In this document: in pieces, positions 25,696-34,686 of the stretch | Layout of the letters: each line of letters starts with the position of its first letter | Numbering within the stretch: position 1 is the stretch's first letter | Source of the DNA: an uncultured Pseudomonadota bacterium | GTDB taxonomy: Bacteria > Pseudomonadota > Gammaproteobacteria > Steroidobacterales > Steroidobacteraceae | Reading direction: 5' to 3' | Length of the DNA stretch: 64,000 bases | NCBI GenBank assembly: GCA_903884235.1 | Contig: CAISEB010000030.1 | Location: forward strand, 98,500 to 162,499 | Translations under genes and position numbers: made by a program | Notes under the pieces: generated by a model | Seen by the model: only the letters and a program-made list of their open reading frames with translations | Database searches by the model: none | Told to the model about the DNA's origin: nothing

Positions 25696-25947
25696 ATGGC
25701 GGTGCTGATCGGCGCGTTCTACTTCATGCTGATCCGCCCGCAGAACAAGAAGATGAAGGAGCATCGCGACATGGTCGCGAAGCTCGTCGTCGGCGACGAT
25801 GTCGCGACGGCCGGCGGACTCATCGGCCGCGTCACCGAAGCGGGCGAGCTGTACCTGTCGGTCGAGGTCGCCAAGGACGTGGTCGTCAAGGTCCAGCGCT
25901 TCCAGGTGACCCAGGTGCTCCCCAAGGGCACTTTCAAGAACGCCTGA
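25696..25947 (+). CDS. yajC: YajC, Sec translocon accessory subunit (translatable part)
   Basis: 83 residues from the ATG at 25696: transmembrane helix MAVLIGAFYFMLI, then RPQNKKMKEHRDMVAKLVVGDDV and the cytoplasmic YajC domain with VATAGGLIGRVTEAG. YajC joins SecDF at the SecYEG channel. Full-length YajC is about 105-115 residues; here 22 codons plus an amber codon precede, so the protein may be made from this internal ATG without a good ribosome site, or be absent. yajC is dispensable in E. coli. secD follows after 18 bases. Confidence 0.85.
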   Translation: MAVLIGAFYFMLIRPQNKKMKEHRDMVAKLVVGDDVATAGGLIGRVTEAGELYLSVEVAKDVVVKVQRFQVTQVLPKGTFKNA

Positions 25948-25965
25948 CACGGAGTCACCTCCCGC

Positions 25966-27822
25966 ATGAACCGGTACCCACTTTGGAAGAGCCTGCTGTT
26001 CGCAGGCGTGATGGTGCTCGCGCTGTTCCTCGCGCTGCCGAACGTGTTCGGCTCCGCGCCGGCGCTGCAGCTCTCGCGCAAGGACGGCGAGCTGTTCAAG
26101 GGCGACGGCGCCGTGCAGCAGTTCACCGACGTGCTGGCGCGCGAGCACGTCACGGCCGATGCGTCGTTCGTCGAGAACGGCCGCGTCGTGATGCGCTTCG
26201 CCGACGTTCCGACGCAGCTGAAGGCGCGTGACCTGATCGAGTCGTCCGCGCAGGGCACGTACGCGATCGCGACCACGTTCGCCTCGCGCGCACCGGGCTG
26301 GGTCCGCGCCGTCGGCCTCAAGCCGATGAGCCTCGGCCTCGACTTGCGCGGCGGCATATACCTCGTGTACGAGGTCGACGTCGATGGCGCGGTGAAGCAG
26401 GTCCTGGCGCGCCTCGAGCGCGACTACCGCACGGCGCTGCGCGAAAAGAAGATCCAGTACGAGTCGGTCGAGGGCGGCCCCGGCGTCGTCACCGTCACGC
26501 TCAAGGACGCCGCCCGCCTCGAAGACGCGAAGTCGGCGCTGACGGCGGTCGACCGCGACGTGACCCTGGTCACCGAGACGCGCCCCGAGGGCGGCGCGCA
26601 GCTGCGTGCGAGCCTGTCGGACGCCCAGGTCAAGGAACGGCAGAGCTTCGCGATCCAGCAGAACATCACGGCCCTCAGCAACCGCGTGAACTCGCTTGGC
26701 GTGTCCGAGGCGAGCGTGCAGCGCCAGGGTGCGAACCGCATCGCGGTGCAGCTGCCCGGCGTGCAGGACGCGAGCGAGGTCATCCGCCTGCTCGGCAAGA
26801 CCGCGACCCTCGAGTTCCGTCTCGTCGACCAGGCCAACAACGCGCTCGAGGCCCAGCAGACCGGCCACGCGCCGCTCGGCACCAAGCTGTACAAGCAGCG
26901 CAGCGGCGCGCCCGTCCTGCTGAAGCGCGAGATCATCGTGACCGGCGAGCAGCTGACCAATGCCAGTTCGTCCAACCAGCAGGGCGAGCCGCAGGTCACC
27001 GTGAACCTCGACGCCCGCGGCGGCGACGAGATGCTGCGCACGACCCGCGAGAACCTCGGCAAGCCGATGGCAGTCGTGTTCATCGAGCGCGAGCGCCAGC
27101 TGCGCGAGGTCGACGGCCAGAAGGTCGCGGTCGACGTGAACAAGGAAGAGGTCATCAGCGTCGCGACCATCAACGGCGTCTTCTCGAACACCTTCCAGAT
27201 CACCGGGCTCACCTCGCACGAGGGCCTCGAGCTCGCGAAGCTGCTGCGCGCTGGCGCGCTCGCGGCCCCGGTGTACATCGTCGAGCAGCGCCTGATCGGC
27301 CCGAGCCTCGGCCAGGACAACATCGACAAGGGCGTGCGCGCGCTGGTGATCGGCTCGGTCGCGCTGTTCGTCTTCATGGCGCTCTACTACAGCGCGTTCG
27401 GCCTGGTCGCGAACCTCGTGCTGGTCTGCAACGTCGTGCTGCTGACGGCCTGCCTGTCGCTGTTCGGCGCGGCGCTGACGCTGCCCGGCATCGCCGGCAT
27501 CATGCTGACCGTCGGCATGGCGGTCGACGCGAACATCCTGATCTACGAACGAATCCGCGAGGAAGTTCGCCACGGCATCTCGCCGCATGCAGCCATCAAG
27601 GCCGGCTTCGAGAAGGCCCTCTCTGCGATCGCCGACGCGAACGTCACGACCCTGATCGCGGGTGTCGTGCTGTTCCTGTTCGGAACGGGCCCGATCAAGG
27701 GTTTCGCGGTCGTCCTCTCGGTCGGCATCCTGACGACGCTGTTCACGGCGTTGATGGGCAGCCGCACGGTCATCGGTCTGGTCTGGGGCAGGCGGGCGGC
27801 GATCAAGCGCCTGCCGGTCTGA
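25966..27822 (+). CDS. secD: Protein translocase subunit SecD
   Basis: 618-residue inner-membrane RND-like protein that uses the proton gradient to help pull exported proteins from SecYEG. The N-terminal helix (SLLFAGVMVLALFLALP) is followed by the large periplasmic P1 region with GLDLRGGIYLVYEVDVDGAV and the Q-rich LSNRVNSLGVSEASVQRQG. The C-terminal half has five membrane segments with the conserved GMAVDANILIYERIREE motif carrying the functional Asp, and GTGPIKGFAVVLSVGILTT. Length is typical for gammaproteobacteria (about 615). secF starts 18 bases later. Confidence 0.97.
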   Translation: MNRYPLWKSLLFAGVMVLALFLALPNVFGSAPALQLSRKDGELFKGDGAVQQFTDVLAREHVTADASFVENGRVVMRFADVPTQLKARDLIESSAQGTYAIATTFASRAPGWVRAVGLKPMSLGLDLRGGIYLVYEVDVDGAVKQVLARLERDYRTALREKKIQYESVEGGPGVVTVTLKDAARLEDAKSALTAVDRDVTLVTETRPEGGAQLRASLSDAQVKERQSFAIQQNITALSNRVNSLGVSEASVQRQGANRIAVQLPGVQDASEVIRLLGKTATLEFRLVDQANNALEAQQTGHAPLGTKLYKQRSGAPVLLKREIIVTGEQLTNASSSNQQGEPQVTVNLDARGGDEMLRTTRENLGKPMAVVFIERERQLREVDGQKVAVDVNKEEVISVATINGVFSNTFQITGLTSHEGLELAKLLRAGALAAPVYIVEQRLIGPSLGQDNIDKGVRALVIGSVALFVFMALYYSAFGLVANLVLVCNVVLLTACLSLFGAALTLPGIAGIMLTVGMAVDANILIYERIREEVRHGISPHAAIKAGFEKALSAIADANVTTLIAGVVLFLFGTGPIKGFAVVLSVGILTTLFTALMGSRTVIGLVWGRRAAIKRLPV

Positions 27823-27840
27823 GCCGGGGAGTCTAGCTAC

Positions 27841-28776
27841 ATGGAATTCTTCCACAGCGTTCCGAAGTTCCGCTTCATGGCGGTGCGCCGGATCTGCTAC
27901 ATCATCTCGGCAGTCGTCATCCTCGGTTCGCTCGCTGCGGAGGGCTACCACGGCCTCAACCTCGCGGTGGACTTCACCGGCGGCGTCGTGATCGAGGCCA
28001 ACTACGCCGGCACCGCAAATCTGGACGCGACGCGCGAGGCGTTGCACAAGGCCGGCTATGCGGACGTGCAGGTGCAGAACTTCGGTTCCTCGAAGGACGT
28101 GCTGGTGCGCCTGCCGCCGATCGGGGACAAGGAGTCGGCCAACGCCGTCACCGCCAAGATCGAGGCGGCGCTGAAGACGGTCGACGCGGGCGCCCAGATC
28201 CGGCGCACCGAGATCGTCGGTCCGCAGGTCGGCAAGGAGCTGGTCGGCAAGGGCATCTCGGCGATGGCGATCACCATCGTGCTCATCCTGCTGTACATCG
28301 CCTTCCGGTTCCGCTGGAAGTTCGGAGTCGGCGCGGTGCTCGCGACGCTGCACGACCCGTTCGTCGTGGTCGGCGTCTTCGCGCTCACCGGGATGCAGTT
28401 CGACCTGTCGGTCCTCGCGGCGGTGCTCGCGGTCATCGGCTACTCGATCAACGAAACCGTCGTCGTGTTCGACCGTGTCCGCGAACTGTTTCCGGTGATG
28501 CGCACCTCGACGCCGCTGGAGGTGTTCGATCGCGCCATCAACGAGACCCTGTCACGTACCGTGATCACCAAGGTCGCGACGCTGATCGTGGTCGTGGCCC
28601 TGTACCTGTTCGGTGGTGAGGCTCTGCGCGGCTTCGGCCTCGCGCTCATCGTGGGCATCCTCGCGGTGACGTACTCCTCGATGTTCGTGGCGAGCGGCGT
28701 TGCCCTGGATCTCGGGTCCTCGCATCGGGATCTCATGCCCTCGCAGCGGGCAACCCCGGTCGACGACCTGCCCTGA
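27841..28776 (+). CDS. secF: Protein translocase subunit SecF
   Basis: 311-residue partner of SecD. Starts with a helix (FMAVRRICYIISAVVILGSL) and the DFTGGVVIEANY block. The C-terminal membrane part contains LAAVLAVIGYSINETVVVFDRVREL, the SecF version of the proton-translocation motif, and ALRGFGLALIVGILAVTYSSMFVAS. Length is normal. It closes the yajC-secD-secF operon; the next gene, a TerC family protein, begins 26 bases later on the same strand. Confidence 0.97.
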   Translation: MEFFHSVPKFRFMAVRRICYIISAVVILGSLAAEGYHGLNLAVDFTGGVVIEANYAGTANLDATREALHKAGYADVQVQNFGSSKDVLVRLPPIGDKESANAVTAKIEAALKTVDAGAQIRRTEIVGPQVGKELVGKGISAMAITIVLILLYIAFRFRWKFGVGAVLATLHDPFVVVGVFALTGMQFDLSVLAAVLAVIGYSINETVVVFDRVRELFPVMRTSTPLEVFDRAINETLSRTVITKVATLIVVVALYLFGGEALRGFGLALIVGILAVTYSSMFVASGVALDLGSSHRDLMPSQRATPVDDLP

Positions 28777-28802
28777 GTCACTAGAGGAACGGGACGGGCG
28801 AC

Positions 28803-29543
28803 ATGCTCGGCCTGCTGACAGATCCTGCCGCGTGGCTGTCGTTCGTCACGCTCGCGATGCTCGAGATCGTGCTCGGCGTCGACAACATCGTATTCCTGGC
28901 GATCCTCGTCGCACGGCTGCCGGCAGACCGGCAGCACGCGGCCCGGATCGGGGGGCTCGGGCTCGCGATGCTCACGCGCATCGCGCTGCTGTTCTCCATC
29001 ACCTGGCTGATCGGCCTGCGCGCGCCGCTGCTCACGATCGCTGCCCAGGAGCTCTCGGCCCGGGACATCGTGCTGCTACTCGGCGGCCTGTTCCTGATCT
29101 GGAAGAGCGTCACGGAGCTGCAGTCGCTCGTGGAGGGCCCGCGCAGGACCCCCACGCGCAAGGTGCGGGCGCGCAGCAAGGTCTGGGCGGTCATCCTGCA
29201 GATCGCGATCGTGGACATCGTCTTCTCGCTCGACTCGGTGTTCACCGCGGTCGGGCTTGCCCAGCGCATCGAGATCATGGTCGCGGCCATCGTCGTATCG
29301 GTGGTGTTCATGATGTTCGTGGCGAAGAGCGTCAGCGACTTCATCGAGCGCCGCCCCACCATCAAGGTGCTCGCGCTTGCCTTCCTGCTGATGATCGGCG
29401 TGGCGCTGGTGGCGGACGGTTTCGACGTCCACTTCCCGAAGGGCTACCTGTATTTCGCGATGGCGTTCTCGCTCGCCATCGAGGTGATCAACACGCGCGC
29501 GCGCCGGAGTTCCGGTGGCGGCGACGGGCACGGTGACGCATGA
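28803..29543 (+). CDS. TerC-family integral membrane protein
   Basis: 246 residues with about seven hydrophobic segments. The TerC hallmark motifs EIVLGVDNIVFLAILVARLP and DIVFSLDSVFTAVGLAQ are present, each with the paired acidic residues thought to handle a metal cation. Members include the manganese exporter class and tellurium-resistance proteins; here a Mn2+ efflux-type role is the more likely reading. The stop overlaps the start of kup by 4 bases (ATGA), so the two are probably co-expressed. Confidence 0.92.
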   Translation: MLGLLTDPAAWLSFVTLAMLEIVLGVDNIVFLAILVARLPADRQHAARIGGLGLAMLTRIALLFSITWLIGLRAPLLTIAAQELSARDIVLLLGGLFLIWKSVTELQSLVEGPRRTPTRKVRARSKVWAVILQIAIVDIVFSLDSVFTAVGLAQRIEIMVAAIVVSVVFMMFVAKSVSDFIERRPTIKVLALAFLLMIGVALVADGFDVHFPKGYLYFAMAFSLAIEVINTRARRSSGGGDGHGDA

Positions 29544-31471
29544 CGCTCGAGGAAACGATCGAGGGCACGCCGGCGCCGACCGTGGAGCGCTATGCGCACC
29601 GCGGCCGGCACGCGGGCCCGATGCACTTGCTGGCGCTCGGTGCGCTCGGCGTGGTGTTCGGCGACATCGGCACGAGCCCGCTGTACGCGTTCCGGGCCTG
29701 TCTGCAGGCGGCGGGGCCGCTCGCGACCCAGCCCGCCGTCGTCCTCGGACTGCTGTCACTGATCTTCTGGGCGATCACGCTGATCGTGACGGTCAAGTAC
29801 GTCGGCCTCGTGCTGCGGGCGGACAACCGGGGTGAGGGCGGCGTGCTCGCGCTGACGGCGCTGGTCATCACCGAGGGCAAGGCCCGGTATCCGGCGCTGC
29901 TGGCCGCGCTCGGCCTTGCCGGCTGCGCGATGTTCTTCGGCGATGGCACGATCACCCCGGCGGTGTCGGTGTTGAGCGCCATCGAGGGCCTCGAGCTCGC
30001 CAACCCCGAGTTCGCGCGTTACGTGTTGCCGCTCAGCATCGTCGTGCTGCTCGTGCTGTTCGCGGCGCAGCGCCGCGGCACCGGCAGCATCGGCCGGCTG
30101 TTCGGGCCGGTGATGCTGGTCTGGTTCGTCGCGATCGGCGCGCTTGGGCTCGTGCAGATCGTCCAGCACCCGCAGGTGCTGAATGCGATCAACCCCTGGT
30201 ACGCGGTGTCGTTCCTCGGCGCGCACCCGGCGATCACGCTCGCGGTGCTCGCCTCGGTCTTCCTGGCCGTCACGGGCGGCGAGGCGCTGTACGCCGACCT
30301 CGGGCACTTCGGGCGCACGCCGATTCGCCTCGTCTGGTACGGGCTCGTCTGGCCCTGTCTCGTGCTCAACTACTTTGGCCAGGGCGCCCACGTGATCGTG
30401 GATCCGAGCTCTGCCGAGAACCCGTTCTACATGCTGGCGCCGACCTCGCTGCTGATCCCGCTCGTGCTGCTCGCGACGGCGGCCACCATCATCGCCTCGC
30501 AGGCGGTGATCTCGGGCGTGTTCTCGATGACCCAGCAGGCACTGCAGCTCGGCTTCCTGCCGCGCATGAAGGTGATGCAGACCTCCGCCGATGCGATCGG
30601 CCAGGTCTACGTGCCGGCGGTGAACGCGGTCCTTTGCCTGGCGACGCTGGCGCTCGTGCTGTCGTTCAAGACCTCCGACGCCCTCGCCGGGGCGTACGGC
30701 ATCGCGGTCGTGTGCACGATGCTGATCACCTCGCTGCTGCTCGACGTGCTGCTGAACGGCCGGCGTGCCACCGATTCGACGAGCCGCTGGCTGCTCGCGC
30801 TGGCGCTGCCGCTCGGCGCGGTCGACGTGCTGTTCCTCGCCTCCAACGTCGAGAAGATCCGCGACGGCGGCTGGTTCCCGCTGACGATGGGCCTGTGCGT
30901 GTTCGTGACGATGCGCAGCTGGATGCGCGGCCGCACGGTCGTCGCCGAGCAGATGCGCCGGCAGGAACGCTCGGTGCAGGCATTTCTCGAGGAGATCGCG
31001 CGCACGCCCCCGCAGATCGTGCCGGGCACGGCGGTGTTCCTGTCCAGCAACTCCGACGGCGTGCCGCGCACCCTTGCCCGCAACGTGCGCTACAACGGCG
31101 TGCTGCACGCGAACACCATCCTGATGTCGGTCGTCACCGAGCGCATCCCGCGCGTCCCCAAGGGTGGACGCCTGAAGGTCGTGCGCCTGGCGCCGCAGCT
31201 GTGGCGCGTCGAGGCGCACGTCGGGTTCATGGAGCGCGCGGAGGTGCCACGCCTGATGCGCGACGCCGAGCGGCTCGGGCTCGCCTGCCGTACCGACAAC
31301 GCGACCTACTTCCTGGGCCGCGACGACATCGTCGTGTCAAGCCCGCGCGGCATGGCACGTTGGCGCAAGCGGCTGTTCCTCGTCATGGCTCGCAATGCCG
31401 AATTCGCGGGCGCCCACTTCGGCATCCCGCCCGAGCGCATCATCGAGCTGGGCGGGCAGGTCCAGATCTAA
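29540..31471 (+). CDS. kup: Low-affinity potassium transport protein Kup
   Basis: 643-residue KUP/HAK/KT family K+:H+ symporter. The N-terminal LALGALGVVFGDIGTSPLYAFRAC is the family signature. About twelve membrane helices follow (e.g. FWAITLIVTVKYVGLVLRAD, LTALVITEG, FFGDGTITPAVSVLSAIEGLE, YGIAVVCTMLITSLLLDVLL). The last 160 residues form a soluble cytoplasmic domain ending PERIIELGGQVQI. Length matches (about 620-640). Translation is probably coupled to the TerC gene by the 4-base overlap. Confidence 0.96.
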   Translation: MTLEETIEGTPAPTVERYAHRGRHAGPMHLLALGALGVVFGDIGTSPLYAFRACLQAAGPLATQPAVVLGLLSLIFWAITLIVTVKYVGLVLRADNRGEGGVLALTALVITEGKARYPALLAALGLAGCAMFFGDGTITPAVSVLSAIEGLELANPEFARYVLPLSIVVLLVLFAAQRRGTGSIGRLFGPVMLVWFVAIGALGLVQIVQHPQVLNAINPWYAVSFLGAHPAITLAVLASVFLAVTGGEALYADLGHFGRTPIRLVWYGLVWPCLVLNYFGQGAHVIVDPSSAENPFYMLAPTSLLIPLVLLATAATIIASQAVISGVFSMTQQALQLGFLPRMKVMQTSADAIGQVYVPAVNAVLCLATLALVLSFKTSDALAGAYGIAVVCTMLITSLLLDVLLNGRRATDSTSRWLLALALPLGAVDVLFLASNVEKIRDGGWFPLTMGLCVFVTMRSWMRGRTVVAEQMRRQERSVQAFLEEIARTPPQIVPGTAVFLSSNSDGVPRTLARNVRYNGVLHANTILMSVVTERIPRVPKGGRLKVVRLAPQLWRVEAHVGFMERAEVPRLMRDAERLGLACRTDNATYFLGRDDIVVSSPRGMARWRKRLFLVMARNAEFAGAHFGIPPERIIELGGQVQI

Positions 31472-31539
31472 GGGCCGGATTCCCTTGCGGTAGGGCGGTC
31501 GCCCGTGCCTACAATCCCGGCAGTCCAATGGGGGAATCC

Positions 31540-33015
31540 ATGAACCTGCGCATCAAGTCGCTCGATGACATCCTGGCCACGGCCGAGAAGAAGTCGCTGC
31601 ACCGCTCGCTGGGCGGGGTGCAGCTGATGCTCCTCGGCATCGGGGCCGTCATCGGCACCGGCATCTTCGTGCTGACCGCCGAGGCGGCGCAGAAGGCCGG
31701 GCCCGGCATGCTCCTCTCGTTCGTCATCGCGGGCTTCGTGTGCGCCATGACGGCCCTGTGCTACGCCGAACTCGCCTCGATGGTGCCGGTGTCGGGCTCG
31801 GCCTACACCTACTCGTATGCGGTCATGGGCGAAGTCGTCGCGTGGATCGTCGGCTGGGCGCTCATCCTCGAATACGCGGTCGCCGCGAGCGCCGTCTCGG
31901 TCGGGTGGTCCAACTACTTCGTGCCGCTCGTCGAACGCGCGTTCGGATTCCGCGTCCCGATCGAGTTCGCGAAGGGTCCCTTCGCGGGCGGCGTGGTGAA
32001 CTTGCCCGCCATCCTCATCGCGGGCCTCGTCACGGCGCTGCTCTACGTCGGCACCCGCGAGAGCGCGCGCGTCAATTCGGTGCTGGTCGCAATCAAGGTC
32101 ACGGCGCTGACTGTGTTCTGCTTCTACGCGTTGCCCGCCGTGCAGTCCGCCAACTTCGAGCCGTTCATGCCGCTCGGCTTCGTCGGCGTGTCGGGGGCGG
32201 CGGCGTCGATCTTCTTCGCGTACGTCGGCTTCGACGCGGTCTCCACCGCCGCCGAGGAGACCAAGGATCCGCAGCGCAACATCCCGATCGGACTGATCGG
32301 CAGCCTCGCGATCTGCACGGTGTTCTACCTGCTCGTGGCGAGCGGCGCGATCGGGTCGATCGGCGCGCAGCCTGTCATGCAGTCGCCGGGCGTGGGTTTC
32401 GCGCCTGGCACGCCGGAGCTGGTCGCGGCCTGCAAGATCGCCGCCAACGCCGCCGCGCTGCCGTGCAGCGACGAGGCGCTTGCGCACGTGCTGCGCCAGA
32501 TCGGAGCCACCAAGATCGCGAGCTTGATCGGCCTCGCGGCCTTCTTGGCGCTGCCATCAGTGATCCTGACCATGCTCTTCGGCCAGACCCGCATCTTCTT
32601 CGTGATGTCCCGCGATGGTCTGCTGCCGGCCGCCTTTTCGAAGGTGCATGCCCGGTTCAAGACCCCGCACGTGATCACCCTGATCACCGGCACCTCGGTC
32701 GCCTTTGCCGCGGCGTTCCTGCCGGTCGGCAAGCTCGCCGACTTCTCGAACGCAGGGACGCTGTGCGCCTTCGCCGCGGTGTCGATTGGTGTCATGGTGC
32801 TGCGCGTGCGGGACCCTAGGCGTCCGCGCAGCTTCCGCACGCCGGCGCTGTGGTTCGTCGGCCCAGCCGCCTTTTTGGGCTGCCTGTTCCTGTTCTACAG
32901 CCTCGACATCACCTCGAAGCTGGTCTTCCTCGGCTGGGGCGCGCTTGGCCTGACCGTGTACTTCGGCTACGGCCGCAGCCGCAGCCAGCTCGCGCCGGGC
33001 CGTTCGGGCGGCTGA
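31540..33015 (+). CDS. APC-family amino acid permease
   Basis: 491-residue transporter of the amino acid-polyamine-organocation superfamily, cationic amino acid transporter subgroup (YfnA/CAT-like). The N-terminal cytoplasmic tail KSLDDILATAEKKSLHRSLG precedes the first helix with GIGAVIGTGIFVLTAEAA. About twelve helices can be counted; FFAYVGFDAVSTAAEETKDPQRNIPIGLIGSL is a family-typical loop and helix. ATG 31540 was chosen because GGGGA lies 5 bases upstream; ATG 31528 is an alternative. Substrate not determined. Confidence 0.92.
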   Translation: MNLRIKSLDDILATAEKKSLHRSLGGVQLMLLGIGAVIGTGIFVLTAEAAQKAGPGMLLSFVIAGFVCAMTALCYAELASMVPVSGSAYTYSYAVMGEVVAWIVGWALILEYAVAASAVSVGWSNYFVPLVERAFGFRVPIEFAKGPFAGGVVNLPAILIAGLVTALLYVGTRESARVNSVLVAIKVTALTVFCFYALPAVQSANFEPFMPLGFVGVSGAAASIFFAYVGFDAVSTAAEETKDPQRNIPIGLIGSLAICTVFYLLVASGAIGSIGAQPVMQSPGVGFAPGTPELVAACKIAANAAALPCSDEALAHVLRQIGATKIASLIGLAAFLALPSVILTMLFGQTRIFFVMSRDGLLPAAFSKVHARFKTPHVITLITGTSVAFAAAFLPVGKLADFSNAGTLCAFAAVSIGVMVLRVRDPRRPRSFRTPALWFVGPAAFLGCLFLFYSLDITSKLVFLGWGALGLTVYFGYGRSRSQLAPGRSGG

Positions 33016-33065
33016 TCGCGCGTCGAGGTCCCGGCACGGCACGGCGCGTCGCCGCGCCGGGCGCC

Positions 33066-33872
33066 TTAGCGTAGTTCCTCGGGGATGTGCGGCGCGAGCA
33101 GCGCCAGCAGGCCCTCGTAGGCCTTCGGGGAGCCGGCCACGATCTCGCCGCCGAGCGCGTAGTCGCCGCCGGTCAGCGTGCCAACCCGGCCGCCGGCCTC
33201 GGTCACGAGCAGCCAGCCGGCCGCGGTGTCCCAGGGGCTGAGCCCGATCTCCCAGTAGCCGTCGGTGCGACCCGCCGCGACCCAGGCGAGGTCAAGCGCG
33301 GCCGAACCCGGACGGCGGATGCCGGCCGTGTTGAGCGCGACCGCCTTCATCATCTGCAGGTAGGCGTCGATCCAGCGCATGTTGGCGCGGAACGGGATGC
33401 CGGTCGAGATCAGCGCGCCCTCGAGGCCGCGGCTCTTGCTGACGCGGATCCGCTTGTCGTCGAGCTGGGCGCCGCCGCCGCGGCTCGCCGTGAACAGCTC
33501 CTGGCGCATCGGGTCGTAGATGATCGCGTGTTCCATCTTGCCGCGCACCTGGATGCCGATCGACACCGAGAAGTGCGGGAACCCATGGAGGTAGTTCGTG
33601 GTGCCATCCAGCGGGTCGATGATCCAGACCACTTCGTCCTGGGTGCCGCCGCTGATGCCGCTTTCCTCGGCCAGGAAGCCGTGGCCGGGGTACGCCTTGC
33701 GCACCACGTCGATGATCTCGGCCTCGGCGGCCCGGTCGATCTCGCTGACGTAGTCGTTGCGGCCCTTGGCCGTCACGTCGAGCGACTCGAGGCGGTTGAT
33801 GCCGCGCAGGATCTGGGTTGCAGCCCGGCGGGCGGCCCGGATGCCGATGTTGACGAGCGGATGGATTGCCAA
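33066..33872 (-). CDS. suhB: Inositol-1-monophosphatase SuhB
   Basis: 268-residue Mg-dependent phosphatase of the inositol monophosphatase family; SuhB also takes part in rRNA antitermination complexes in enterics. Metal-site motifs: GFLAEESG, WIIDPLDGTTNYLHGFPHFS and WDTAAGWLLVTEAGG. Length is typical (about 267). It is divergent from trmJ, and that suhB/trmJ face-to-face arrangement is standard in gammaproteobacteria. It converges with the permease gene (50 bases). Confidence 0.96.
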   Translation of the reverse strand: MAIHPLVNIGIRAARRAATQILRGINRLESLDVTAKGRNDYVSEIDRAAEAEIIDVVRKAYPGHGFLAEESGISGGTQDEVVWIIDPLDGTTNYLHGFPHFSVSIGIQVRGKMEHAIIYDPMRQELFTASRGGGAQLDDKRIRVSKSRGLEGALISTGIPFRANMRWIDAYLQMMKAVALNTAGIRRPGSAALDLAWVAAGRTDGYWEIGLSPWDTAAGWLLVTEAGGRVGTLTGGDYALGGEIVAGSPKAYEGLLALLAPHIPEELR

Positions 33873-33957
33873 GGTGGATCACCAGACGGGCCGGGCGGGG
33901 GTGCGCGGCCTCAAGCGCCGCGTAGAATATCAGACGAGACGAGGAGCCCCGCCCCGA

Positions 33958-34686
33958 GTGTCGATTCGATTCATCCTGGTCGCCCCCAGCCACCCCGGCA
34001 ACGTCGGCGCCGCAGCCCGTGCAATCAAGACCATGGGCTTCGAGGAGCTGTGGCTGGTCGCGCCGGAGCGGTTCCCCCATGCCGAGGCGACCGCGCTCGC
34101 CGCCGGGGCGGACGACGTGCTCGACCGCGCCCGGGTCGTCGCCACGCTCGCCGAGGCGGTCGCCGGCTGCAACCTCGTCTGCGGCACCAGCGCGCGGCTG
34201 CGGACCGGGTCCTACTGGCCGGGATTCACGCCCCGCGAAGCCGCCCCGAAGGTGCTTGAGGCCGGGGCGGAGGGAGTCGCCGCGATCGTGTTCGGCACTG
34301 AGCGCACCGGTCTCACGAACACCGAATTCGAGCGCTGCAACTTCCTGATCCACATCCCGGCGAACCCGGCCTACGAATCCCTCAACCTCGGCCAGGCCGT
34401 GCAGATCCTGGCCTACGAGCTGCGCTGCGCGAGCGACGCGGCGGTGCCGAGGCCGCGGCGCCTCGTGCCGCTGGCGCCGGTCGAGGAGCTCGATCGACTC
34501 AACGCCCACCTCGGCGAGGTGCTCGCGGCGGTCGAGTTCACCGACCGCGCCGGCGGCCCGCACCTGCTCAAGCGATTCGCGCGGATCTTCGGGCGGGCGG
34601 AGCTCGACCAGCACGAGGTGAACATGCTGCGGGGCCTGCTCGCGGCCGTGCTCGCGCGGCGCCGGACCCGCGGGGACGCGACGTGA
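33958..34686 (+). CDS. trmJ: tRNA (cytidine/uridine-2'-O)-methyltransferase TrmJ
   Basis: 242-residue SPOUT methyltransferase that 2'-O-methylates position 32 of certain tRNAs. Starts with GTG (VSIRFILVAPSHPGNVGAAARAIKTMGF). The SPOUT knot motifs are VFGTERTGLTNTEFERCNF and IPANPAYESLNLGQAVQILAYEL. An upstream GAGGAG lies about 11 bases before the GTG. It is followed, with a 4-base overlap, by a cysteine desulfurase gene; normally iscR would lie between them, but none is present here. Confidence 0.94.
   Translation: MSIRFILVAPSHPGNVGAAARAIKTMGFEELWLVAPERFPHAEATALAAGADDVLDRARVVATLAEAVAGCNLVCGTSARLRTGSYWPGFTPREAAPKVLEAGAEGVAAIVFGTERTGLTNTEFERCNFLIHIPANPAYESLNLGQAVQILAYELRCASDAAVPRPRRLVPLAPVEELDRLNAHLGEVLAAVEFTDRAGGPHLLKRFARIFGRAELDQHEVNMLRGLLAAVLARRRTRGDAT

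Noticed and set aside
25603..28353. 916-codon open frame opposite secD/secF
   Set aside because: Shadow of the sec genes; composition dominated by Arg, Asp, His and Gln without recognisable family features.
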